Assembly (NCBI GenBank): GCA_958433005.1
Contig: CAUAWV010000002.1
Span: forward strand, 41,048 to 105,047
Length of the DNA: 64,000 bases
Direction of reading: 5' to 3'
Source: an uncultured Collinsella sp.
Lineage (GTDB): Bacteria > Actinomycetota > Coriobacteriia > Coriobacteriales > Coriobacteriaceae
Both the position numbers and the translations under genes were made by a program. The notes below the pieces were generated by a model. It had not been told where the DNA came from, searched no databases, and worked only from the letters and a program-made list of their open reading frames with translations. This document shows, one piece after another, positions 37,039 through 46,377 of this stretch (its first letter is position 1; the number at the start of each line of letters is the position of its first letter).

Positions 37039-39015
37039 CTACGACAGGAAAATCCTCGTCCTGCCGCACGCGTCGATAACGACCGGCAAACGCGTGCCGT
37101 CACGTTCGACCAAAAAGCGCGCCTGCTGACGGCGCGAGCAGTCACGGCAACGGACCTGCCCCGTTGCATCCGTGGCGCAGGCGCCCTCGGCAGTCAGCAA
37201 GCAGTGCTCGCACACCATGAGCTCAGGACGGTCGGCATCGACAGGCCCCAAGACACCGGGGCAAGCGGCAAGTTCGGCAACACGCTCCGCATCATTGCCG
37301 AGCAACTCGGCCGACAAGCACACCCGCCCCGCACCGAGTCCGCGCAGCCAGGTAAGCGTGGCCCGATTGGCACAGAACACCGGCGCCGCCACGTCAAACG
37401 TTGTGCCCAGCTCGCGGGCCATCGCCACTTGTCCCAGATTGCGGCAGACGACGCGCCCGGCACGCTGCATAAGCGCCCGAGTCCGCTCGGCGTCGCCCGC
37501 GCGGCACACTTCGTCGAGCACCACCGTTGTATCGGACAGATCTCGCTCATCGCGCGGACCCACATCCATCAGCTCCCAGGCAAAGACCATACGAGCAAAA
37601 TCCTCGCGCTTTGCCGGCCCCGCCGACCCCGCCAACTCCGTCGGCACATCGACATCTGCCAGAACGCCCTCAAACGGCAGCACCTCAACGGCACGCGCAA
37701 CGGGCGCAATCGCATCCGCCTCGGCCCGCATGCGCTCCAACACCGCCGCCGTCTGATCCAACACGCCGGCGCTGCGAATCAGATAGACCTCGCAGCCCGC
37801 GTCCACCTTACGTTTGCAATGCACGACGATGCGCTCCCCCGCAGCGGCATCCACGGGGCAAGGCACCTGTGGCCAGCGCTTGGGCACATCGGGACGCGCG
37901 TCGGCACCCGGGTAAAATCGGATTTCGAGCGTATCGCCCGCCGCCACGGCGGCATCAAGCTCAACCGTCACCTCTTCGTGACCCACCGCCACCAAGTGGC
38001 CCACGCGCACGCCCTGGTTGATCGCGCGCTCAAAGCTCATGAGCTCGGCACCCGAACGACCCCGCAGGTAAGCATCGGTAAACCCACGGTTAAACGACCT
38101 TCCCAGCTCGCGTTCAAGCTCTTCCACGGCACCGGAGTCCCACGCGCCGTCGCACAGCATATCGAGTGCCCGACGCCACACCCTCACCACGTTGAATACG
38201 TAATCGGGATTCTTCATGCGTCCCTCGATCTTGAGCGATGCCACGCCGGTGGCAACAAGCTCGGGCAGGTGCGCGATACCCAGATAGTCACGCGGACAAA
38301 GCAGGCGGTCTCCCTCGACGGCAACAACACTCTGCCCCGCCTCGTCCACTAGGTCGTACGCCAGACGGCACGGCTGCGTGCAGTCGCCGCGCATCGCCGA
38401 GCGCCCACGCCGCAAGGCCGAGAACTCGCACGCCCCCGAATAGCCGATGCAAATCGCACCGTGGCAGAATACCTCGATGGGCACGCCCGTGGCACATAGC
38501 GCCGCAATCTCGTCGACCGTCAGCTCGCGTGCCGTCGTCACGCGCTCGACCCCCAGCTCATCGGCGGCAAGCCGCACGGCACCCTCGCTATGAGCGCCCG
38601 CCTGCGTGGACAGGTGAATCTCGACCCCGGGAATCGCCGCGCGCAGCGCGCAGGCCAACCCGGCATCGGCGACAATCAGAGCATCGGCGCCCAGCTCCAG
38701 TGCATGAGCTCCCAACGCCACCGCGTCGGACAACTCATCGTCAAACACGAACACGTTGAGCGTTACGTACACACGCACGCCATGGGCATGCGCCACGGCG
38801 CAGCCGCGCGCAAACTCGTTATCCGTAAAGCCATGGGCGCTCACACGGGCGTTAAAGCCGCCCAACCCCGCATAGATGGCATCGGCACCCGCGGCGATGG
38901 CCGCAAGCATCTGGTCGAGTCCGCCCGCCGGCGCCAGCAGCTCGGGCAGCGCCGCACCGGCAGCATCCAATCCAGTCTCGTATTGTCCGCTCGGCCCCAT
39001 CGTCCGAATCGCCAT
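37039..39015 (-). CDS. U32 family peptidase/RNA modification protein
   Basis: A 658-residue protein of the U32 family. N-terminal blocks LPELLAPAGGLDQMLAAIAA, GADAIYAGLGGFNARVSAHG and the Cys-rich YSGACEFSALRRGRSAMRGDC-TQPCR region (CQ/CR cysteines) match the family signature. It ends with a Cys cluster MVCEHCLLTAEGAC and CRDCSRRQ, which may bind metal. Relatives RlhA and TrhP act in RNA hydroxylation in E. coli, while others are called collagenases; which applies here is unknown. The ATG at 39015 is chosen for GGTAAGGAG; the open frame runs 9 codons further. Confidence 0.88.
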   Translation of the reverse strand: MAIRTMGPSGQYETGLDAAGAALPELLAPAGGLDQMLAAIAAGADAIYAGLGGFNARVSAHGFTDNEFARGCAVAHAHGVRVYVTLNVFVFDDELSDAVALGAHALELGADALIVADAGLACALRAAIPGVEIHLSTQAGAHSEGAVRLAADELGVERVTTARELTVDEIAALCATGVPIEVFCHGAICIGYSGACEFSALRRGRSAMRGDCTQPCRLAYDLVDEAGQSVVAVEGDRLLCPRDYLGIAHLPELVATGVASLKIEGRMKNPDYVFNVVRVWRRALDMLCDGAWDSGAVEELERELGRSFNRGFTDAYLRGRSGAELMSFERAINQGVRVGHLVAVGHEEVTVELDAAVAAGDTLEIRFYPGADARPDVPKRWPQVPCPVDAAAGERIVVHCKRKVDAGCEVYLIRSAGVLDQTAAVLERMRAEADAIAPVARAVEVLPFEGVLADVDVPTELAGSAGPAKREDFARMVFAWELMDVGPRDERDLSDTTVVLDEVCRAGDAERTRALMQRAGRVVCRNLGQVAMARELGTTFDVAAPVFCANRATLTWLRGLGAGRVCLSAELLGNDAERVAELAACPGVLGPVDADRPELMVCEHCLLTAEGACATDATGQVRCRDCSRRQQARFLVERDGTRLPVVIDACGRTRIFLS

Positions 39016-39177
39016 CGACAAACTCCTTACCAAGGTATGCATTCACTCTGAAAAATGCCGTCTTCCAGCATACACGAGGCCTCGCGCGCCCCGTTTGGTT
39101 TATCGTGTAATAACTTATGTCCATCCTGCCCCGACGGCACATCCACCGTCCGGCACGACATACCTGGAGGTCAATAT

Positions 39178-41385
39178 ATGGGTCCTCGCCAACGACAGGG
39201 ACGCAGCCGTTCAAAGACGCATGCTCTGCCCATAATCCTGCTCTCGTTTTTGGGCTTTCTGCTGATTGCGGGCGTGGCATTTGGCATCGGCATGGTCGGC
39301 AACGTCAACCGCTGGCTGTCCGATCTGCCCGACTACACCGACGCCAACGCGTATCTGGTGAGCGAGCCCACCGAGATCGTCGACTGCAACGGCAACAAGA
39401 TCGCGAGCTTCTACACGCAAAACCGCAAGTCTATCACCAAGGACGAGGTCTCCCCCTACGTGCTGCAGGGCACCGTTGACGTCGAGGACGAGCGCTTCTA
39501 CGAGCACGGCGGTATCGACCTGTGGGGTATCGCGCGTGCTGCGGTGGCAACCCTCGGTGGCGGGCACGAAGGCGCCTCGACTATCACCCAGCAGCTGGTG
39601 CGCAACACCATCCTGCAGGAGGAGCAGTTCGACTCGACCATTGAGCGTAAGGTGCGCGAGGCCTACATCGCCATCAAGATGGAGGACATGTACTCCAAAG
39701 ACGAGATCCTCATGATGTACCTCAACACCATCTACTACGGCCATGGAGCATATGGCATCGAGGCCGCCGCCGAGACCTATCTGTCCAAGACCGCCGCCGA
39801 CCTCAGCCTGAGCGAGGCCGCGCTGCTCATCGGCCTTCCCAACTCGCCCTCGCAGTACGACCCCACGGTTAATCCCGACCTGGCGCTGTCCCGCCGCAAC
39901 AAGGTTCTGGACAACATGCTGCGTCTGGGCCACATCACGCAGGAAGAGCACGATGCCGCACAGGCTGAGCCCATCACGCTTAACGTGACCGAGATTTCGG
40001 GCAGTGGCGTCGATGTGTACTCTCAACCCTACTTTGTCTCCTACGTAAAGCAGCTGCTTGAGCAGGAGTTCTCCACCGACGTGCTCTTTAAGGGCGGTCT
40101 GACCGTCAAGACCACCATCGACCCCACCATGCAGCAGGTTGCCGAGGAGGCTGTGCGCTCGCAGCTCGACACGCTTTCTCTCGACGGCCTGGACATGGGC
40201 ATGGTCGTCGTTGACCCCAAGACTGGCTACATCAAGTGCATGGTGGGCGGCTACGACTATAACGCCGACGAGAATCACGTGAACCACGCTACGGCAAAGC
40301 GCCCCGTGGGCTCCACGTTTAAGGCCTTTACGCTGGCAACCGCCATCCAAAACGGTATGAACCCCAACGTTACCCTCAACTGCAACTCGCCTCTTACAGC
40401 CAAGGGCACCACGACCAAGGTGCAAAACTATGCCAACCAGAGCTATGGCAACATCACGCTTAAGCAGGCAACGGCATACTCATCCAACACCGGCTACATT
40501 CAGGTGGCAGAAGCCATCGGCAACAACAAGATCATGTCGCTCGTCAAAAAGCTCGGCATCGATCCCGCCAAGGACAATATCGAGGACGTTCCCGTCATGA
40601 CGCTCGGCACCGGGTCCATCTCGCCGCTCGAGATGGCATCGGCCTACGCCACTTTTGCCAACGGCGGCCATTATCGCCAGCCGATCGCCATCACCGAGAT
40701 CGACTCGCGCACCGGCTCGGTGCTGTACCAGCACACCGACAATCCCACGCAGGTGCTCACCGAAGGCGAGGCTGCCGCGGTTACCGACGTTCTATCCGGC
40801 GTCATGCAGGGCAGCGGCACGGGTGCCGCCGGCGCGCTGAGCGTCAACCAGCCCTATGCCGGCAAGACGGGCACCACTGACAACACCACCAACCTGTGGT
40901 TCTGCGGCTACACGCCGCAACTGGCATGCGCCCTGTGGACCGGTTATTCCGCAGGCGAGATTCCCATCCAAAAGTACGGTACGGACCTGCTGGGCGACAG
41001 CACCAACCTGCCCGTCTTTAAGAAGTTCATGAACACGGTTTTGGCCGGAACCGAGCGCGAGGAGTTCCCGACCGGAACGGCCCCCACGTACAAGAACAAT
41101 AACGTCTGGAAGTTCTACGGCACAAACAACAAAAAAGAAGACGAAGAGGAAAAAGACGAGGAAAAGGAAGAGGAAAAGGAAAAGGAAGAGACCACCACGA
41201 CGACAACCACGACCACTGAAACCCCGGGCGGCAACACCACCGGCGATAGCGGTACGACAGGTGGCGACGGTGGCACAGGTGGCGACGGTGGCACAGGTGG
41301 CGACGGCGGCACGGGCGGCGACGGTGGCACGCCGACGCCTACCCCCGATCCTACGCCCACGCCTGACCCCTCTACGGGCCAGTAA
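39178..41385 (+). CDS. Class A penicillin-binding protein
   Basis: Bifunctional peptidoglycan glycosyltransferase/transpeptidase. The 735-residue protein has one TM anchor (about 18-39). The GT51 domain has the catalytic Glu in VEDERFYEHGG (E103) and ASTITQQLVRN. The transpeptidase has SxxK at S379 (GSTFK), SxN in SSNTG and KTG at 563-565. The external C-terminus is low complexity: a Glu/Lys run, nine threonines, GGDGGTGGDGGT repeats and a Pro-Thr-Asp tail. The ATG at 39178 has TGGAGG before it. A strong terminator follows. Confidence 0.95.
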   Translation: MGPRQRQGRSRSKTHALPIILLSFLGFLLIAGVAFGIGMVGNVNRWLSDLPDYTDANAYLVSEPTEIVDCNGNKIASFYTQNRKSITKDEVSPYVLQGTVDVEDERFYEHGGIDLWGIARAAVATLGGGHEGASTITQQLVRNTILQEEQFDSTIERKVREAYIAIKMEDMYSKDEILMMYLNTIYYGHGAYGIEAAAETYLSKTAADLSLSEAALLIGLPNSPSQYDPTVNPDLALSRRNKVLDNMLRLGHITQEEHDAAQAEPITLNVTEISGSGVDVYSQPYFVSYVKQLLEQEFSTDVLFKGGLTVKTTIDPTMQQVAEEAVRSQLDTLSLDGLDMGMVVVDPKTGYIKCMVGGYDYNADENHVNHATAKRPVGSTFKAFTLATAIQNGMNPNVTLNCNSPLTAKGTTTKVQNYANQSYGNITLKQATAYSSNTGYIQVAEAIGNNKIMSLVKKLGIDPAKDNIEDVPVMTLGTGSISPLEMASAYATFANGGHYRQPIAITEIDSRTGSVLYQHTDNPTQVLTEGEAAAVTDVLSGVMQGSGTGAAGALSVNQPYAGKTGTTDNTTNLWFCGYTPQLACALWTGYSAGEIPIQKYGTDLLGDSTNLPVFKKFMNTVLAGTEREEFPTGTAPTYKNNNVWKFYGTNNKKEDEEEKDEEKEEEKEKEETTTTTTTTTETPGGNTTGDSGTTGGDGGTGGDGGTGGDGGTGGDGGTPTPTPDPTPTPDPSTGQ

Positions 41386-41410
41386 GCGCACAGGACGACT
41401 GACACCAAGG

Positions 41411-41450
41411 CGCCCGAGCAGCACGTACGCTGCTCGGGCGTTTCTTTATT
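41411..41450 (+). terminator. Terminator after the PBP gene
   Basis: CGCCCGAGCAGC (41411-41422) and GCTGCTCGGGCG (41429-41440) are perfect 12-bp arms followed by TTTCTTTATT. Confidence 0.92.
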
Positions 41451-41520
41451 TCGGCAGATGCCATAAGATGCCACGACGGCCCCGGCTGCAAGACCGATGG
41501 GGCAACAGGCGACGGCATGC

Positions 41521-41552
41521 AAAAAGGGCGCTGACCTTCGTCAACGCCCTCG
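41521..41552 (-). terminator. Terminator after argR
   Basis: AGGGCGCTGAC and GTCAACGCCCT pair around CTTC. On the minus strand TTTTT follows. Confidence 0.8.
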
Positions 41553-41600
41553 GCAATTACCTATAGCAACAATCGACGCAGCAGCGGCGCCGTGCATCCC

Positions 41601-42038
41601 CTACTTATGAGAGTTACTCAGCTTGTTGATGAGCGCCTCAAGACGCTCGCCGTCCTCGGCCGTCTGCGCAATGACCAAAATCGTGTCGTTGCCGGCAAGC
41701 GAGCCGAGCACGTCGGGCAGCTCCGCAGCATCGACAGCTGCGGCAATACCAGAAGCCGTACCGGGCTGCGCCTTGATCATAACCAGATTATCGGTGCGCA
41801 GCACGCCGGTAACCAACTCGGAAACCATGCGCTGCAGATGCAGGTCCTCGGCAAGGACATAGATGCCCTCGGGGAGCTTACGCAGTCCCATGTCCGCGAT
41901 ATCGCGCGAAACGGTCGCCTGCGTGCAATCGAAACCCATGGCGCGAAGCTCGTCTACCAAAACGCGCTGCGTACGTACGTCCTTATTGCGAACAATATCT
42001 CTGATGGCATCCTGGCGCCCATTGCGTTTTTTGGCCAT
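41601..42038 (-). CDS. argR: Arginine repressor
   Basis: ArgR controls arginine synthesis and breakdown in response to arginine. The 145-residue protein has the N-terminal winged helix with VDELRAMGFDCTQATVSRDI and the C-terminal hexamer/arginine domain with AGNDTILVIAQTAEDGERLE. The ATG at 42038 has GGAGTGAGG before it; 11 upstream codons lie in the promoter region. No arg biosynthesis gene is in the window, so its targets are elsewhere. A perfect 17-bp palindrome lies 31 bp upstream. Confidence 0.93.
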   Translation of the reverse strand: MAKKRNGRQDAIRDIVRNKDVRTQRVLVDELRAMGFDCTQATVSRDIADMGLRKLPEGIYVLAEDLHLQRMVSELVTGVLRTDNLVMIKAQPGTASGIAAAVDAAELPDVLGSLAGNDTILVIAQTAEDGERLEALINKLSNSHK

Positions 42039-42068
42039 ACAAAACCTCACTCCAAAAGATGGCGGAGA

Positions 42069-42085
42069 CAATCACTTAGTGATTG
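42069..42085. promoter_or_regulatory. 17-bp palindrome upstream of argR, possible operator
   Basis: CAATCACT-T-AGTGATTG is a perfect inverted repeat. It partly resembles ARG boxes (the TGATTGAATA part) and overlaps the place where the argR promoter should be. Autoregulation is plausible. Confidence 0.4.
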
Positions 42086-42170
42086 AATAGTTTAGCGCTA
42101 TTTGAGGGTTTTAGTGAATAAGAACGCATTTCGAAACAATTCTATGCAAGTTTGTTTCGTAATGAGCCGT

Positions 42171-43211
42171 TTAGGCGGTTTTTGCGCCCGTCCGGTTAAG
42201 AAAAGCTGCCAGATGCGTACACATCACGCAGCGCGCGGGCTTAGCGCTGGCGATCGGCCCAAACAACAGGCCCAGTCCCCGATGGTTGTCCTTGAGCGCG
42301 GCGACCATCTGACGGGTTCGAGGCGCCTCGAGCATATCACGCATGCGGGCGGAACGCTCGATTGACGACACTCCATGCGGGCTCAGACACAAATTCTCGA
42401 TGCAGGCGACCAGTCCGGCAAAGTAGAACTTTTGGCTTGCCAGCTTGAGCCGACCACCGCTATCTGCTTCCGAGAGTGAGTCCGCAAGCTCGTCGAGCGC
42501 CCGGGTGTCATCGGATACCTTGGCATACATGGTGGGATCAAAGGCATCTGTAAGCTTAGGCGCCGCCGCGTGGAAACAAGCGTCGCCGCATCCGGAGACG
42601 CGCTGTGCCTGCGAGAGCGCGCACGCCATAAACCCAACCGTGCGAAACGTCTTATCGCACAAAAGACATGCCTCAAACAGTGGACGGCTGTACATCACGC
42701 CAGAGACTTGAGCAACCAAGCCGCCTAAAATCAACTGAGGCAGCCCGGCCACCATCGAAGACTTGTCTTCAATGACAATAGAGGCAGCATCCAAGACACG
42801 CGAATGGCGCTCTCGATGTGCATCATAGCGGTCGAGCGACACCGTGGGGAACACTATGTCTGCCGCAGTATCGCACGCGATATCGACCATCTTGGAAAGG
42901 GACTGCGGAGCAAACCACTCATCGGCGTTCATGGCGATGATTTGAGAGCCGCGCGAGGCATCAAAACCGGCACGAAGACAAGCGCCGCGCTTCGCGTCCT
43001 CGACGTCAATCAAATCAATATGGATGTCCCTGTCGGCAGCAACTTGAAGCGAATGGCGCACACCGGGCGCAGCATCGCGGCAGACAACGACAATCTGCAA
43101 ATCATAGAGGTCTTGGTTCTGGATACTCTCGAGCGCACGCATCGCATAGCTGGGCGAACCTTCTACCACAAGGATCACCGAAAGTCGCGGATGCGAGCCA
43201 CGTCGAACCAA
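42171..43211 (-). CDS. Glycosyltransferase family 2-like protein
   Basis: A 346-residue protein. The N-terminal 120 residues look like a GT-A fold: LSVILVVEGSPSYAMRALES, IQNQDLYDLQIVVVC and, in the DxD place, IIAMNADEWFAPQSL, where Asn-Ala-Asp replaces the usual DxD. The C-terminal 200 residues are less typical and Cys-rich (CVMCTHLAAF). It could be a wall or exopolysaccharide glycosyltransferase, or an inactive relative. The start is TTG at 43211 with AGAGGA eight bases upstream. Confidence 0.65.
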   Translation of the reverse strand: MVRRGSHPRLSVILVVEGSPSYAMRALESIQNQDLYDLQIVVVCRDAAPGVRHSLQVAADRDIHIDLIDVEDAKRGACLRAGFDASRGSQIIAMNADEWFAPQSLSKMVDIACDTAADIVFPTVSLDRYDAHRERHSRVLDAASIVIEDKSSMVAGLPQLILGGLVAQVSGVMYSRPLFEACLLCDKTFRTVGFMACALSQAQRVSGCGDACFHAAAPKLTDAFDPTMYAKVSDDTRALDELADSLSEADSGGRLKLASQKFYFAGLVACIENLCLSPHGVSSIERSARMRDMLEAPRTRQMVAALKDNHRGLGLLFGPIASAKPARCVMCTHLAAFLNRTGAKTA

Positions 43212-43372
43212 ATTATCCGTCCTCTCGACAGCAATGAATCAAACCGTGGTTCATGGTACACCCCGGCAATAAAAGCAATGAGACACCGGTTGCATTGCAC
43301 GCCAAGAACAGATGTTGCACACGCGCAGCTCACACATAGTATGTGCAAGGCACAGACGCGCCGAGCACTCCC

Positions 43373-44197
43373 CTAGTCGAGAACGACAAGCTCGTCGGGG
43401 CCGTAATCCACACCCATAAACGTAAGGCCGCAGGCAGGCGCCGTGGGACCCGCAGCGGTTCGGTCACGGGCGTCAATAACCTCGCGCATCCACTGGGGAT
43501 CGCGACGATGCATGCCAATCTCCACGAGCGTTCCTACAATGGTACGCACCATCGAGTGCAAAAACGCATTGCCCTCGATAGTGAAGGTCAGGATATCCTC
43601 GCCAAAAGCGACCTCGTGGCCAAACTCCGCACGCATCACGCAGCGGTGCGTGGGCTTGCCCACAGCAGAGGCAACCTTGCAAAAGCTCTTAAAGTCCTGC
43701 TCGCCCAAAAGCGCAGGGCAGGCGGCCGCCATCGCATCGACGTCGAGGGGATAGCGATGCCACCACACCGCACCGCGCGAGAGCACGGGGCGCGTATCGC
43801 GATCGGCAATACGGTACGTATACGTACGGGACCGCGCGTCAAAGCGGGCAGAAAAGCCCCTACGGGCCTTGTAGACCTCGTTTATGGCGATATCTTTGGG
43901 CAGGAGGGCATCCATAGCCCTCAGCCACCTACGGCGCGTCAGAGCAAGCTCAGCGTCCGTTACGGGCACGCTAATGTACTGGGCCACCGCATGCACGCCG
44001 GCATCGGTACGACCCGCACACGTCAGATCGATCGGGCGGCGCAGCAGCGTCTCGATAGCGCGGCGCAACTCGCCCGCAACGGTCGTCTGGCCCGGCTGCT
44101 CGGCAAATCCGCTATAGGACGAGCCATCATAGGCAACACAGAATACAAGCGTGGCATCGAGCTCAGGAATCGAATTGAAATCAGACGGCGCGGTCAT
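43373..44197 (-). CDS. truA: tRNA pseudouridine synthase A
   Basis: TruA makes pseudouridine at tRNA positions 38-40. The 274-residue protein has FCVAYDGSSYSGFAEQPGQT, the catalytic Asp in LTCAGRTDAGVHAVAQY, and FLHSMVRTIVGTLVEIG. It follows rplQ, a common arrangement, but a strong terminator lies in the gap. The ATG at 44197 has GGGAG at short spacing; a TTG five codons upstream is an alternative. Confidence 0.95.
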   Translation of the reverse strand: MTAPSDFNSIPELDATLVFCVAYDGSSYSGFAEQPGQTTVAGELRRAIETLLRRPIDLTCAGRTDAGVHAVAQYISVPVTDAELALTRRRWLRAMDALLPKDIAINEVYKARRGFSARFDARSRTYTYRIADRDTRPVLSRGAVWWHRYPLDVDAMAAACPALLGEQDFKSFCKVASAVGKPTHRCVMRAEFGHEVAFGEDILTFTIEGNAFLHSMVRTIVGTLVEIGMHRRDPQWMREVIDARDRTAAGPTAPACGLTFMGVDYGPDELVVLD

Positions 44198-44232
44198 GGG
44201 CGCTCCCAACAAACAAGCAACGGTATCGCGAC

Positions 44233-44263
44233 AAAAAAAGAGGGGTACGCGAACGTACCCCTC
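44233..44263 (-). terminator. Terminator of the alpha ribosomal operon
   Basis: GAGGGGTACG and CGTACCCCTC form a perfect stem with a 4-nt loop. On the minus strand TTTTTTT follows, so the operon ends after rplQ. Confidence 0.93.
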
Positions 44264-44289
44264 GAATATAGCCTATGCAGACGGATTGT

Positions 44290-44757
44290 CTACTCAGCGG
44301 TCTCCTCAGCAGGAGCCTCCTCGACGGCCTCGACCTTCTTGGGAGCAGCGGCCTTCTTGGGGGCCGGAGCAGCCTTCTTGGCCTTAGGCGTGCAAGGCTC
44401 GGTGACGAGCTCCATGATAACGATAGGAGCGTTGTCGCCCTTACGGTTGCCGAGCTTCATGATGCGGGTGTAACCGCCGTTGCGGTCCTGCCACATGCCC
44501 TGGGCAGCCTTGTCGAAGATCTCGGCAACGAGCTGCTTATCGCCGAGCTTGGCGATGGCCAGACGACGAGAGTGCAGGTCGCCCTTCTTGGCCCAGGTGA
44601 TGATCGGATCGACGACCGAACGCAGCGCCTTAGCGCGGGTCTCGGTGGTCTTGATGCGGTCGTTCTCGAAGAGGGCCTTGGCCAGGCTCTTCTTCATGGC
44701 CTTGGTGTGGCTCGCATCGGTGCCGAGCTTCAGGCCCTTCTTAACGTTGTGACGCAT
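44290..44757 (-). CDS. rplQ: Ribosomal protein L17 with Ala/Lys/Glu-rich tail
   Basis: The L17 core (about 1-118) has MRHNVKKGLKLGTDASHTKA, ETRAKALRSVVDPIITWAKK and GDNAPIVIMELV. It is followed by a roughly 35-residue low-complexity tail (KKAAPAPKKAAAPKKVEAVE) that is not part of the conserved fold. Length is 155 residues. It lies 30 bp after rpoA and is the last gene of the alpha operon. Confidence 0.96.
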   Translation of the reverse strand: MRHNVKKGLKLGTDASHTKAMKKSLAKALFENDRIKTTETRAKALRSVVDPIITWAKKGDLHSRRLAIAKLGDKQLVAEIFDKAAQGMWQDRNGGYTRIMKLGNRKGDNAPIVIMELVTEPCTPKAKKAAPAPKKAAAPKKVEAVEEAPAEETAE

Positions 44758-44787
44758 GGTCTAGTTTCTCCTCAAATATGCGAAGCA

Positions 44788-45729
44788 TTAAGCCTTCAGG
44801 CTCAGGCCCATGGACTCAAGCTTGTCCTTCACTTCCTCGATCGACTTAACACCGAAGTTACGGATGTTAAGCAGATCGTTCTCCGAGAACTCAACGAGCT
44901 GACGGACCGAGTGAATGCTGGCGCGCTTAAGGCAGTTGTAGGAACGGACGGAAAGGTCAAGATCCTCGATCTGCTTGTCCAGCTCGGCGTTGTCGTTGGT
45001 GACCTCGGGAGCGAAGATCGAAGCCTCCTCATCGACCTCGGGGGTCTCGGCAAGGTTCATAAAGGCAGCCATATGCTGGTTGATGATATTGGCAGCCTGG
45101 ACCACGGCGTCGCGCGGAGCGATGGAGCCGTTGGTCTCGATCTCGAGGACAAGGCGGTCGTAGTCGGTGTGCTGACCGACACGGCAAGCCTCAACGAGCT
45201 TGGCGCAACGGGACACCGGCGAGTACAGCGAGTCGACGTGGATCACACCGATGGGATCGTTGTCGCGCTTGTTAGCCTCGCCAGAGACATAGCCGCGGCC
45301 ATAGCCGATGCGCATGCTCATGGTGAGATGGCCACCCTCGGTAAGCGTAGCGATGTGCTGCTCGGGGTTGACCAGCTCAAACTCGGACGGAATAAAGAAG
45401 TCCGCACCGGTGACCTCGCAGGGGCCGTCAACAGAAATGGTGGCGGTCGCCTCGTCGGTCGTGCCGAGAGCCCTGAAGACAAGACCCTTGACATTCAGGA
45501 CGATGTCGGTGACATCCTCGACCATGTTAGGGATGGTCATGAACTCGTGCTGTGCACCATCGATCTGAATAGCCTCGACGGCGGCACCCTCGAGCGAGGA
45601 CAGAAGTACGCGACGAAGGGAGTTACCCAGCGTATCGCCGTAGCCACGCTCGAGCGGCTCGACGGAGACACGAGCAGACGTCTCGTTGATCTCTTCGACC
45701 TGAACCTGAGGCCTAATGAATTCTGACAT
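44788..45729 (-). CDS. rpoA: RNA polymerase alpha subunit
   Basis: A 313-residue alpha subunit. The N-terminal assembly domain has SVEPLERGYGDTLGNSLRRV and ILNVKGLVF; the C-terminal DNA-binding domain has LDLSVRSYNCLKRASIHSV and LLNIRNFGVKSIEEVKDKL, which contacts UP elements and activators. The acidic linker EVDEEASIFAPE lies between. It is located between rpsD and rplQ as in most bacteria. Confidence 0.98.
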   Translation of the reverse strand: MSEFIRPQVQVEEINETSARVSVEPLERGYGDTLGNSLRRVLLSSLEGAAVEAIQIDGAQHEFMTIPNMVEDVTDIVLNVKGLVFRALGTTDEATATISVDGPCEVTGADFFIPSEFELVNPEQHIATLTEGGHLTMSMRIGYGRGYVSGEANKRDNDPIGVIHVDSLYSPVSRCAKLVEACRVGQHTDYDRLVLEIETNGSIAPRDAVVQAANIINQHMAAFMNLAETPEVDEEASIFAPEVTNDNAELDKQIEDLDLSVRSYNCLKRASIHSVRQLVEFSENDLLNIRNFGVKSIEEVKDKLESMGLSLKA

Positions 45730-45761
45730 GTATTACCTCCAGCCTCAGCAGCCCGGATGGA

Positions 45762-46358
45762 CTACTTAGAGTAGAGCTCGACGATGAGCTGCTCGTTGAT
45801 ATCACCGCTGATCTGCTCACGCGTCGGCAGAGCGAGCACGTTACCAGACAGCTTCTCGATATCGACCTCGAGCCAGCCAGGGACCTCAAAGCGCTCGGAG
45901 GAAATCAGAGCCTCCTTGATGGGGAGGAGGTCACGGAACTTCTCGCCGACAGCGACGACGTCGCCGGCCTTGACGCGGTAGGACGGGATGTCCACGCGCT
46001 TGCCGTTCACGGTGAAGTGACCGTGACGGACGGACTGACGAGCCTCTTTGCGGGTGCGGGCGAAGCCAAGACGGAAGACGACGTTGTCGAGGCGAGACTC
46101 AAGGATGATCATGAGGTTCTCACCGGTGACGCCGTTCATCTTGCGGGCCTTGTTGAAGTACCCGTGGAACTGCTTCTCCAGAACGCCATAGATGAACTTG
46201 ACCTTCTGCTTCTCGCGCAGCTGCATGCCGTACTCAGATTCCTTGCGACGGCGCTTGGGCTGACGGATAGATTCCTTCTTGCTGCTGTAACCGAGCTCAG
46301 CGGGATCGATCCCGAGCTGACGGCAGCGCTTAAGAACAGGAGTCCTGTCGATTGCCAT
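45762..46358 (-). CDS. rpsD: Ribosomal protein S4
   Basis: A 198-residue S4 with the S4 RNA-binding domain (about 88-150: SRLDNVVFRLGFARTRKEAR, HFTVNGKRVDIPSY). The N-terminal zinc-binding cysteines seen in some S4 proteins are absent; only C12 remains, so this is the zinc-free form. S4 starts 30S assembly. Confidence 0.97.
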   Translation of the reverse strand: MAIDRTPVLKRCRQLGIDPAELGYSSKKESIRQPKRRRKESEYGMQLREKQKVKFIYGVLEKQFHGYFNKARKMNGVTGENLMIILESRLDNVVFRLGFARTRKEARQSVRHGHFTVNGKRVDIPSYRVKAGDVVAVGEKFRDLLPIKEALISSERFEVPGWLEVDIEKLSGNVLALPTREQISGDINEQLIVELYSK

Positions 46359-46377
46359 ATTGATACGATCCTTTCAG

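Noticed and set aside
41255..41330. Tandem 18-bp repeats as a CRISPR-like array
   Set aside because: They are in-frame codons for GGDGGT repeats in the PBP tail; no spacers and no cas genes.
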